DNA of 5,178 nt from Ruminococcus sp. CAG:254 (lineage in GTDB: Bacteria > Bacillota > Clostridia > Oscillospirales > Ruminococcaceae). The DNA lies in contig HF997956.1 of NCBI GenBank assembly GCA_000433635.1, forward strand, positions 1 to 5,178. Reading direction: 5' to 3'. The stretch's first letter is position 1. Each line of letters begins with the position of its first letter. Made by a program: the position numbers and the translations under genes. Shown in pieces: positions 1 through 4,827 of this stretch. The notes below the pieces were generated by a model. That model did no database searches, was not told the DNA's origin, and saw only the letters and a program-made list of their open reading frames with translations.

Positions 1-56
1 GTGCCCCAGCCTTGCCGAACCGGATTCAGATGGTTTCCCTAGAAGCAATTTCGAAA

Positions 57-72
57 TGTTTCACGTGAAACA
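57..72. promoter_or_regulatory. parS: parS site 1 (ParB/Spo0J binding), exact consensus
   Basis: The sequence TGTTTCACGTGAAACA matches the well-known Bacillus/Firmicutes parS consensus at 16 of 16 positions. The palindrome extends five bases further on each side, so positions 52-77 form a 26-bp perfect inverted repeat without a spacer. ParB (Spo0J) dimers bind such sites, spread or condense nearby DNA, and load SMC condensin close to the origin. The site lies in non-coding DNA next to the gyrB operon, as expected for an origin-proximal parS. Confidence 0.93.
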
Positions 73-77
73 TTTCG

Positions 78-106
78 TTGCAACTGTTCCCCCGGAACAG
101 TTGCAA
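78..106. repeat. Perfect 13-bp-stem hairpin abutting parS 1
   Basis: Positions 78-90 and 94-106 are perfectly complementary (TTGCAACTGTTCC and its reverse complement) around a CCC loop. The hairpin begins at the base directly after the 26-bp parS palindrome. On the plus strand the 3' side continues AAACAC and on the minus strand it runs into parS, so neither strand shows a terminator T-run. It could be a DNA palindrome, a binding site or part of a dispersed repeat; its function is unknown. Confidence 0.7.
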
Positions 107-134
107 AACACTTGTTTCCCGTTCCGGTTTCACA

Positions 135-261
135 AGGCGGAGCGGTCTTGTTCGCCCCGCCTCGAAAAGCTGTCGCTTTTCTCACCACCCGCTCCGTGTG
201 CCAGAAGCATGGCACGAGGATTTCGCTGCCTGCGGGCAGCGATCAGGGCTACTCGCCCTGA
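135..261. repeat. Cluster of consecutive short hairpins
   Basis: Five inverted repeats follow each other closely: AGGCGG/CCGCCT (135-140/157-162), GAAAAGC/GCTTTTC (164-170/175-181), GTGCC/GGCAC (198-202/211-215), GCTGCC/GGCAGC (225-230/235-240) and TCAGGGC/GCCCTGA (243-249/255-261). Loops are mostly 4-8 bases, the first being longer. None is followed by a T-run. Adjacent palindromes of unlike sequence resemble mosaic palindromic repeat regions (REP/BIME-like organisation) more than one folded RNA, but a structured transcript is not excluded. Confidence 0.6.
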
Positions 262-291
262 ACCTCGCCAACATTTTTGAAAAATTGTTGA

Positions 292-321
292 ATCAAAAAA
301 CTTTTTGTTTGCCTGCGGCTC
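292..321 (+). repeat. Dispersed repeat, copy R1 (AT palindrome plus GCCTGCGGCTC)
   Basis: The unit begins ATCAAAAAACTTTTTG, which is near-palindromic, and ends with the 13-mer TTGCCTGCGGCTC (309-321). The same arrangement occurs on the minus strand at 5145-5178, and the AT-rich half recurs at 326-347. The 13-mer alone recurs at 907-919. Three exact copies of a 13-mer in 5.2 kb suggest a repeat family dispersed through intergenic regions of this genome; that last step is inference. Confidence 0.65.
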
Positions 322-325
322 ATGA

Positions 326-362
326 TGGATCAAAAAACTTTTTGTTTCTGTGCTCCGCACAG
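326..362 (+). repeat. Dispersed repeat, copy R2, with following hairpin
   Basis: Positions 326-347 repeat the TGGATCAAAAAACTTTTTG core shared with R1 and R3. In place of the GCCTGCGGCTC tail there is a different hairpin, CTGTGC-TCC-GCACAG (348-362). The same AT module is thus joined to different GC-rich modules, a mosaic organisation typical of palindromic interspersed repeats. Confidence 0.55.
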
Positions 363-419
363 ATGACCCAACCTATTTTTCATCCTGCAAATTCCCTGTA
401 CGTTTGGCAGGCATTCTAT

Positions 420-435
420 TGTTTCATGTGAAACA
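420..435. promoter_or_regulatory. parS: parS site 2, one central mismatch
   Basis: TGTTTCATGTGAAACA differs from the parS consensus by a single C-to-T change at the eighth base (position 427), so 15 of 16 positions match. Flanking bases continue the palindrome to 418-437, with only the central dinucleotide unpaired. It lies 347 bp from parS 1 and 493 bp from parS 3. Given two exact sites nearby, a functional but perhaps weaker ParB site is likely; binding strength cannot be read from the sequence. Confidence 0.8.
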
Positions 436-466
436 ATGCTCTTGGAAAACAAATTGCGTACGGTTC

Positions 467-490
467 GGCAAAATCGCTTCGCTCTTTGCC
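467..490. repeat. Short hairpin GGCAAA/TTTGCC
   Basis: GGCAAA (467-472) pairs with TTTGCC (485-490) around a 12-base interior containing CGCTTCG. It directly precedes the arm 497-506 that can pair with 581-590 in the first structured repeat unit. There is no T-run after either arm. Confidence 0.45.
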
Positions 491-517
491 TTTGTACTGT
501 TCGCCAGTGGTTGCGTT

Positions 518-662
518 GTCCGAATTGATTATGAATCTTTCTTAGATTACTGTTTTCAGGAAATTTCTTTGCTTCCTGAATGGCGAACAGCATTTGCTCA
601 CTTCTCTTAGATTGCAATAATGTCTAATCAATACCTCTGTTAAGGAGGGCAGCTTGCCCTCC
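518..662 (+). ncRNA. Structured tandem unit, copy 1 (possible small RNA or palindromic element)
   Basis: This stretch of about 145 nt recurs as 726-874. The first 31 bases differ at only two positions between copies. Hairpins: AATCT/AGATT (534-538/544-548), TTCAGGAA/TTCCTGAA (555-562/573-580) and GGAGGGC/GCCCTCC with loop AGCTT (644-650/656-662). The last is followed by ATTTTTAAA and would serve as a plus-strand intrinsic terminator. An upstream arm CTGTTCGCCA (497-506) is perfectly complementary to 581-590, directly stacking on the second hairpin and closing a possible three-way junction. I know no RNA family that matches. Strand is chosen from the terminator. A mobile or palindromic DNA repeat is the main alternative. 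Confidence 0.45.
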
Positions 663-668
663 ATTTTT
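644..668 (+). terminator. Probable intrinsic terminator ending structured unit copy 1
   Basis: A 7-bp GC-rich stem, GGAGGGC-AGCTT-GCCCTCC, is followed by ATTTTT on the plus strand. This has the form of a rho-independent terminator. The only plus-strand element it could end is the structured unit upstream, because all genes here are on the minus strand. Confidence 0.5.
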
Positions 669-687
669 AAAGGATGCCTTGCCCTTT

Positions 688-722
688 TGTCCCTTCGGGA
701 CATTTCCCCACACTGTGGGGAA
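688..722. repeat. Two adjacent perfect hairpins between the structured units
   Basis: TGTCCC-TTC-GGGACA (688-702) is followed after one base by TTCCCCAC-ACT-GTGGGGAA (704-722). Both stems are perfect (6 and 8 bp, 3-base loops). They fill the spacer between the first unit and the second copy, which starts four bases later. No T-run follows on the plus strand. Their role is unknown. Confidence 0.55.
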
Positions 723-725
723 TCA

Positions 726-874
726 GTCCGAATTGGTTATGAATCTTTCCTAGATTTCGGTTTTTCTGAATTTTTTATGCCTTCAGAATGGCGAACAGCA
801 GTTCACTTTGTTTCTCTTAGATCTCTATTACTGCTTATTATCCACTCTCTGCAGGGGGCAGCTTGCCCCCTGCA
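726..874 (+). ncRNA. Structured tandem unit, copy 2
   Basis: This is the second copy of the unit at 518-662, offset by 208-210 bp. Conserved parts are the opening stretch with AATCT/AGATT (742-746/752-756), TGGCGAACAGCA (789-800), TTCTCTTAGAT (812-822) and the terminal hairpin with loop AGCTT. The second hairpin is kept but changed: TTCTGAA/TTCAGAA (764-770/782-788). The terminal stem is longer, TGCAGGGGGC/GCCCCCTGCA (850-859/865-874), and differs from copy 1 at paired positions. It lacks the T-run of copy 1 and has no nearby upstream partner for TGGCGAACAG. It may be a decayed duplicate or a variant of the same element. Confidence 0.42.
838..846 (+). promoter_or_regulatory. Single DnaA-box-like 9-mer
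   Basis: TTATCCACT matches the classical DnaA box TTATCCACA at 8 of 9 positions. It lies in the part of structured unit 2 that is not conserved with unit 1. One isolated box is weak evidence, though the region is origin-proximal and two arrays occur elsewhere in the window. Confidence 0.35.
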
Positions 875-916
875 CCCCTCGCCGAGCTGAGCCAGCTCGA
901 CCGCAGTTGCCTGCGG
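850..916. repeat. Three consecutive hairpins next to parS 3
   Basis: In a row come TGCAGGGGGC-AGCTT-GCCCCCTGCA (850-874), CGAGCTG-AGC-CAGCTCG (883-899) and CCGCAG-TTGC-CTGCGG (901-916). The last overlaps the repeated 13-mer TTGCCTGCGGCTC (907-919). They lie downstream of the gyrB operon, so a minus-strand transcript would read them in reverse order, but none is followed by a T-run on that strand. They could stall transcription or shield a 3' end; this is inference. Confidence 0.55.
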
Positions 917-928
917 CTCGAAATTTTT

Positions 929-944
929 TGTTTCACGTGAAACA
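929..944. promoter_or_regulatory. parS: parS site 3, exact consensus
   Basis: TGTTTCACGTGAAACA matches the parS consensus at 16 of 16 positions. Unlike site 1, the palindrome does not extend beyond the core. It lies only six bases beyond the stop codon of the YcxB-like gene, so the gyrB operon transcript would run into a ParB-bound site. It is the origin-proximal member of the three-site cluster if the origin lies to the right. Confidence 0.93.
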
Positions 945-950
945 GTTCGA

Positions 951-1508
951 TCAAAAATTCGAATGGAATCGCTTTCCCAGCTTCTGCCGTAAAAACCGCC
1001 GCATCGCAAAAATCTGTTCATCATACAACGCTTTCTTCGGCAAAACATAGAACCGTTCCTTTCCCTCACAGATTAAGAAGAACGGTTCTGCCTCCCAAAT
1101 CTGCATCTTTTCGTCATATTCCAACACCGTTGGCGGAATTTCTTCGCCCTGCTCGCCCTCTGTCAAAGTCTGAATCACAATTTCCTGTTCCGAGAGGGCT
1201 GCCACATAGGGCAATTCTCCCATCTCTTTCACCGCATCCATCACCCGTCTGCGAATCCGCAGCGGATGAAAAATGAGCAGTGCCAGCAGTACCACGCACA
1301 GCACCATCAGAAAGTATGTCAGCCCATTGCTTGGGTCTTTCACAGCGGTTACAATGAAATCGACTGTCAGAAGCGTCAGAATGCCCTCTAGAATCCAATT
1401 CTTCCACAGCAGATACTTCCGCTGGTACAGACGGTATGCTTCGTCATAAAGCTCCGCTGGGATCGTGTACGGCGGTGTCTGCGAAATCGAAAACGATTTC
1501 TGTGCCAT
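951..1508 (-). CDS. YcxB-like membrane protein
   Basis: The 185-residue protein has a polar N-terminal part (1-35), two hydrophobic segments likely to span the membrane (about 38-56 and 63-82), a basic stretch right after the second (RIRRR, 84-88), and a soluble C-terminal domain. The region of about residues 100-178, with LEYDEKMQIWEAEPFFLI and FYVLPKKAL, resembles the C-terminal domain of YcxB-like proteins, whose function is unknown. The basic stretch suggests that the C-terminal domain is cytoplasmic. The start at 1508 is supported by AGGAGG (1518-1523) nine bases upstream. The gene follows gyrB by 21 bp, and that gap is filled by this ribosome binding site, so the two are probably cotranscribed. 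Family assignment is by motif recall only; the topology is a reading of hydrophobicity. Confidence 0.75.
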   Translation of the reverse strand: MAQKSFSISQTPPYTIPAELYDEAYRLYQRKYLLWKNWILEGILTLLTVDFIVTAVKDPSNGLTYFLMVLCVVLLALLIFHPLRIRRRVMDAVKEMGELPYVAALSEQEIVIQTLTEGEQGEEIPPTVLEYDEKMQIWEAEPFFLICEGKERFYVLPKKALYDEQIFAMRRFLRQKLGKRFHSNF

Positions 1509-1529
1509 GTGTCCTCCCCTCCTGTTCGC

Positions 1530-3470
1530 TTAAATATCCAGATTCTGCACATAGCGTGCATTCGTTTCGATGAACTGCTTCCGGGGCGTTACCTGGTCAC
1601 CCATCAGAATCGTGAAAATCTCATCTGCCAGTTCCGCATCCTCCAGCGATACTTGCAGCATACTCCGGGTTTCCGGATTCATGGTGGTCTCCCACAGCTG
1701 CTCCGAACTCATCTCCCCTAAGCCTTTGTAACGCTGGACGTTGATTTTGGTATTGCTGTCACCCTGGGCAAATTCTGCAATGTATGCATCCCGTTCCGCT
1801 TCATCGAAGGCATAACGGAACTTTTTGCCCTTGGAAACCTTAAACAGCGGCGGCTGGGCGATGTAGATATTGCCGTTGGTAATCAGCGGACGCATAAAGC
1901 GGAAGAAGAACGTCAGGAGCAGGGTTCGGATATGAGAACCGTCCACGTCAGCATCCGCCATGATGATGACTTTTCCATACCGCAGCTTGGAGAGGTCGAA
2001 GTCTTCGCCGATGGACGTGCCCAGAGCGGTGACAATTGGCATCAATTTTTCGTTGCCATAGACCTTGTCAATCCGAGCCTTTTCCACGTTCAGCATCTTG
2101 CCCCAAAGCGGCAGGATTGCCTGATAGCGGCGATCTCTACCCTCTTTTGCAGAACCACCTGCGGAATCCCCTTCGACAATGTAAATTTCTGTGCCATCTA
2201 CGCCCCGTTCCGAGCAGTCAGCCAGCTTGCCCGGCAGAGAAACATTGTTCATTGCCGACTTTCTACGGGTCAAATCCCGTGCCTTCTTGGCAGCTTCTCT
2301 TGCTTTCTGTGCCGAGATACTCTTGTCAAAGATGGCTCTTGCAACCGCTGGGTTTTCTTCGAGGAAATTCATGAGCTTTTCTGTTACCAGCTTTTCAATA
2401 AACGGTTTCACGGCTGGGTTGCCCAGTCTGCCCTTGGTTTGTCCCTCAAATTCGCATTCCGTCAGCTTAACGGAGATAATGGCAGTCAATCCTTCCCGCA
2501 CATCGTCGCCCAGCAAGCGGGTGTTGTCTTTCAGGAGATTGAACTTCTTACCGTATTCGTTCATGACTTTCGTCAAAGCATTCTTAAAACCAACTTCGTG
2601 TGTACCGCCATCCACCGTGTGGATGTTGTTGGCGAATGACAGCACCAGTTCATTGTAGCTGTCGTTGTACTGCAAGGCGATTTCTGCCATTGCATCGCCT
2701 TCCATTCCGCTGATATAAATCACATCACCGGACAGCGAAGTCAAACCACGGGTCTTGTGGATGTGTTCCACGAACTGCCGAATGCCGCCTTCATAGTGCA
2801 GGATTTCTTCCCGTGGAGCGTCTGCATTCCGCAAATCCCGAAAGACAATGCGAATGCCAGCGTTCAAAAATGCCTGTTCCCGCAGCCGCTTCAGCAGCAC
2901 TTCATAGTCATAGACGGTATGTTCAAAAATTTCGCCGTCTGCCTTAAAGCGAACTTCTGTACCAGTTTCGGTGGTATCTCCGATTTGTTCGAGCGGCTTG
3001 CTGTAATTGCCCCGTTCAAATCGTTGAAAGTAGATATGTTCCCCATTCCGAACGGTCAATTCCAGCCATTCCGAAAGGGCATTGACAACAGAGGCACCAA
3101 CGCCGTGCAGACCGCCGGAAACTTTGTAACCGCCGCCGCCAAACTTACCGCCAGCGTGAAGGATTGTATAAACAACGGTTGCCGCAGAGATGCCCTCTTT
3201 CGGGTGAATTCCAACCGGAATCCCTCTGCCGTTGTCGGCAACCCGTACCACATCGTCTGGCAGCAATTCTACCACGATTTCTGTACAGTATCCGGCAAGG
3301 GCTTCGTCAATGGCATTGTCTACGATTTCGTAGACCAGATGATGCAAACCCTTCGCACCCGTTGAACCGATGTACATACCCGGACGCTTCCGGACTGCCT
3401 CCAGTCCCTCCAATACCTGAATTTGGTTGGCATCATACTGAAGATCCTGTTCTTTTCGTTCTTCTGTCAT
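1530..3470 (-). CDS. gyrB: DNA gyrase subunit B
   Basis: GyrB is the ATPase subunit of gyrase (A2B2), which introduces negative supercoils ahead of replication forks. The length of 646 residues is normal for the short Firmicutes form. In order: GHKL ATPase domain with YEIVDN (47-52; E48 the likely catalytic base), DNGRGIPVG (79-87) and GGLHGVGASV (119-128); transducer domain with the QTK loop (344-346); TOPRIM domain with EGDSAGG (433-439) and DADVDG (506-511), the metal-binding acidic residues; C-terminal PPLFKV (540-545) and QRYKGLGEM (579-587). All key residues are present. W456 occupies the place of E. coli K447, a quinolone-resistance position. Start ATG is set by AGGAGG (3479-3484), eight bases upstream. 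GyrB rather than ParE is favoured by the recF neighbour and origin context. Confidence 0.98.
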   Translation of the reverse strand: MTEERKEQDLQYDANQIQVLEGLEAVRKRPGMYIGSTGAKGLHHLVYEIVDNAIDEALAGYCTEIVVELLPDDVVRVADNGRGIPVGIHPKEGISAATVVYTILHAGGKFGGGGYKVSGGLHGVGASVVNALSEWLELTVRNGEHIYFQRFERGNYSKPLEQIGDTTETGTEVRFKADGEIFEHTVYDYEVLLKRLREQAFLNAGIRIVFRDLRNADAPREEILHYEGGIRQFVEHIHKTRGLTSLSGDVIYISGMEGDAMAEIALQYNDSYNELVLSFANNIHTVDGGTHEVGFKNALTKVMNEYGKKFNLLKDNTRLLGDDVREGLTAIISVKLTECEFEGQTKGRLGNPAVKPFIEKLVTEKLMNFLEENPAVARAIFDKSISAQKAREAAKKARDLTRRKSAMNNVSLPGKLADCSERGVDGTEIYIVEGDSAGGSAKEGRDRRYQAILPLWGKMLNVEKARIDKVYGNEKLMPIVTALGTSIGEDFDLSKLRYGKVIIMADADVDGSHIRTLLLTFFFRFMRPLITNGNIYIAQPPLFKVSKGKKFRYAFDEAERDAYIAEFAQGDSNTKINVQRYKGLGEMSSEQLWETTMNPETRSMLQVSLEDAELADEIFTILMGDQVTPRKQFIETNARYVQNLDI

Positions 3471-3478
3471 GAATGTTT

Positions 3479-3516
3479 CCTCCTGTTGCAGAATGCCGGA
3501 TGTCCCGAAATTCTGC
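3479..3516 (-). promoter_or_regulatory. gyrB ribosome binding site with hairpin just upstream
   Basis: AGGAGG lies at 3479-3484, eight bases before the gyrB ATG. Three bases further upstream begins an inverted repeat, GCAGAAT/ATTCTGC (3488-3494/3510-3516), with a possible inner CGG/CCG pairing. In the gyrB leader this hairpin would stand directly beside the ribosome binding site without hiding it. On the plus strand the same hairpin is followed by CGTTTTTT, so it could also stop antisense transcription. The pairing is seen; a regulatory role is inferred. Confidence 0.45.
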
Positions 3517-3549
3517 CGTTTTTTGCAGGATGACCGCCCCGTCTGACGG

Positions 3550-3586
3550 ACTTTTCCACAGGCTTTTCAACAGTTTGTGGAAAAGT
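3550..3586. promoter_or_regulatory. DnaA-box array between recF and gyrB
   Basis: Three box-like 9-mers are evenly spaced: TTTTCCACA (3552-3560), TTTTCAACA (3564-3572) and, inverted, TGTGGAAAA (3576-3584). The outer two match TTATCCACA at 8 of 9 positions, and with their flanks form an 11-bp inverted repeat (3550-3560/3576-3586). Start-to-start distance is 12 bp. The same design recurs upstream of yaaA at 5079-5110. DnaA boxes are known in origin-block intergenic regions of Firmicutes, where DnaA can act as initiator or transcription factor. Lying between the likely gyrB promoter and the gyrB start, the array could modulate gyrB transcription. Confidence 0.6.
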
Positions 3587-3603
3587 TCGGCGAGCCACGC
3601 CGA
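3587..3603. repeat. Hairpin TCGGCG/CGCCGA next to the DnaA-box array
   Basis: TCGGCG (3587-3592) pairs with CGCCGA (3598-3603) around a five-base loop. It begins at the base after the 11-bp inverted repeat of the DnaA-box array, so the two structures abut in the gyrB leader. There is no T-run on either side, so it is not a terminator. Confidence 0.45.
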
Positions 3604-3638
3604 CTGGTTTTGTCAGAATGGCGTGTTCCTGCTTTACG

Positions 3639-3668
3639 GTTATATTTATTAAAAGTGTAGCATGAGAA
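3639..3668 (-). promoter_or_regulatory. Candidate gyrB promoter
   Basis: On the minus strand TTCTCA (3663-3668, 4 of 6 with TTGACA) is separated by 18 bases from TATAAC (3639-3644, 5 of 6 with TATAAT). The spacer and surroundings are AT-rich. Transcription would begin near 3632 and give a leader of about 160 nt carrying the DnaA-box array and the hairpin beside the ribosome binding site. This is a consensus match only; the -35 hexamer is weak and TACACT, preceded by TGC, nearby could serve instead. Confidence 0.35.
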
Positions 3669-3670
3669 TG

Positions 3671-3693
3671 AAAAAATATGCCGGTCATTCGGC
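3671..3693 (-). terminator. Weak terminator-like hairpin after recF
   Basis: Reading the minus strand after the recF stop, GCCG-AATGAC-CGGC (3680-3693) is followed after ATA by six T residues (3671-3676). A 4-bp stem is short for an intrinsic terminator, so read-through into gyrB is likely even if it works. Confidence 0.25.
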
Positions 3694-3708
3694 TGTTTTT
3701 CGCTGTTT

Positions 3709-4827
3709 TTATGGGGTCTGCATCTGTCCGTTTTTCAGGTAGAGCCGTTCCCCGTCCACTGCTGCAATCAAGGATTCTGCATGGCAAGTGGTGAGAAAGA
3801 CTTGCATATCCTGAATGATGGTGCAGACTACCTGTTGCCGTCCGGCATCCAGTTCGCCCATGACATCATCCAGCAGCAGAATGGGCGATGCCTGATAGCG
3901 TTTGGCATACAATGCCGCCTGAGAGAGGCGGAGAGCCAGTGCTAAGCTCTTTTTCTGCCCCTGAGAGCCAAACGTACGGGCAGGCTGTCCGTTCAGCTGG
4001 AAGGTCAGCTCGTCCCTGTGAACGCCAACGCTGGTAAAGCCCAGCTGCAAATCGGTTTCTCTTGCTGCCAGCAGTCGCTTTTGATACTGCTCCTGCATGG
4101 CTGCGTCAGCGTGTTCCGGCAAATCTGGAGCGACCCCATAGATGTTGGCATGGTAAGCAATTTGCAGCCGTTCTTTCTGAGCGGCAATCTCCTGATAGAG
4201 CGGTTCACCCGTTTTTTGCAACTGCTGCACATAGCATGCACGCTGAGCGGCGATTTCCGCCCCCACAGCGGCGAGTTGTACGTCCCAGACATCCAAGGCT
4301 GCTGCCCGCTCTAAAATCGCTACAGGCTGCCGTAGGACGGCATTCCGATGCGATAGAATGAGTTGATACCGCCGCACCAGCTCCAAACAGTGCGGTTGCA
4401 GCTGAGAAAGCGACAAATCGAGAAACTGCCGCCGGACATCCGGCGTTCCCGTGACGAGTGCCAAGTCTTCCGGTGTAAAGGCGATACAGTGAAAGGCGTG
4501 GAACAAGTCCCCCATCTTTTCAATGGGGATGCCGTTGCAGGTAAACGTGCGGTCTTTGAACGAAGTACGGTCACAGGTGAGCACCTGTTCCCGTCTGCCG
4601 TCATCGAATGCAATGGCAACATGCAGCGGCGAGCCGTCTGTACAGAGGTAATCTCGTTCCCGTGTGCCCCGAAAACTGCGGCAGCCGGTCATCATCCAGA
4701 TGGCTTCCAGCAGATTAGTCTTTCCCTGTGCATTTTCCCCGATAATGAGGTTATAATGCGGACTGGGCGAAAACTGTACGGCTTTCAGGTTCTTGAAGCC
4801 ATCGGCTGCAACGCTGGTCAGTCGCAT
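3709..4827 (-). CDS. recF: DNA replication and repair protein RecF
   Basis: RecF is an SMC-like ATPase that, with RecO and RecR, loads RecA at single-strand gaps and helps restart stalled forks. The 372 residues match the usual length. Visible motifs: Walker A GENAQGKT (30-37); EDLALVTGTPDVRRQFLD (120-137), the conserved post-lid segment; VGVHRDEL (267-274); signature motif FGSQGQKKS (286-294); Walker B and D-loop LLLDDVMGELD (317-327); and TTCH (346-349). No key residue is missing. The N-terminus MRLTSVAADGFKNL fits the family start. Its ATG overlaps the end of yaaA by 10 bp, with GGAG (4832-4835) only four bases upstream, which suggests translational coupling to yaaA. Gene order agrees with the origin block of Firmicutes. 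Confidence 0.97.
   Translation of the reverse strand: MRLTSVAADGFKNLKAVQFSPSPHYNLIIGENAQGKTNLLEAIWMMTGCRSFRGTRERDYLCTDGSPLHVAIAFDDGRREQVLTCDRTSFKDRTFTCNGIPIEKMGDLFHAFHCIAFTPEDLALVTGTPDVRRQFLDLSLSQLQPHCLELVRRYQLILSHRNAVLRQPVAILERAAALDVWDVQLAAVGAEIAAQRACYVQQLQKTGEPLYQEIAAQKERLQIAYHANIYGVAPDLPEHADAAMQEQYQKRLLAARETDLQLGFTSVGVHRDELTFQLNGQPARTFGSQGQKKSLALALRLSQAALYAKRYQASPILLLDDVMGELDAGRQQVVCTIIQDMQVFLTTCHAESLIAAVDGERLYLKNGQMQTP

Larger units (their letters stand above)
1..950. other. Non-coding, hairpin-rich origin-proximal region with three parS sites
   Basis: No convincing gene lies in these 950 bases. Short open frames exist on both strands, but they run through parS palindromes and hairpins, lack good ribosome binding sites and resemble no family I know. 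What the stretch does hold is three parS sites, a chain of perfect hairpins, two copies of a structured unit of about 147 nt, and dispersed 13-base and 22-base repeats. It lies downstream of the gyrB operon and I see no clear intrinsic terminator for that operon: no minus-strand hairpin here is followed by a T-run. Positions 1-50 show nothing I can name. The organisation is seen directly; a role in chromosome segregation is inferred from the parS sites. Confidence 0.75.

Noticed and set aside
2..280. Open frame on the plus strand through parS 1, with a possible start at 56
   Set aside because: Its start is the parS palindrome itself, read as MFHVKH; there is no ribosome binding site and the rest translates hairpins. 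Similar FHVK peptides arise at parS 2 and 3.
350..890. Two plus-strand frames with similar peptides (VRI-YESFLD ... EWRTA) in the duplicated unit
   Set aside because: The similarity reflects the nucleotide repeat. Most differences change the amino acid, a 2-nt length difference after the shared EWRTA part breaks the common frame, and pairing is kept instead of protein sequence.
929..944. parS 3 palindrome as the intrinsic terminator of the gyrB operon
   Set aside because: On the minus strand the palindrome is followed by AAAAAATTT, not a T-run, and its exact parS match explains the symmetry.
1..950. CRISPR array, tRNA or rRNA in the repeat-rich left region
   Set aside because: There are no regularly spaced identical repeats with unique spacers, no cloverleaf and no rRNA-like sequence.
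2079..2087. TTTTCCACG inside gyrB as a further DnaA box
   Set aside because: It is a single imperfect match within constrained coding sequence without neighbouring boxes.
1932..2658. Long plus-strand frames (up to 235 codons) opposite gyrB
   Set aside because: They are antisense shadows of a strongly conserved gene, with no ribosome binding site and no recognisable motif.
3467..3787. Minus-strand 106-codon frame bridging recF and gyrB, with a 4-bp ATGA overlap with gyrB
   Set aside because: It starts inside recF in another frame, its last codons translate the gyrB ribosome binding site, and its sequence resembles neither RemB nor any family I know. The overlap is probably chance.
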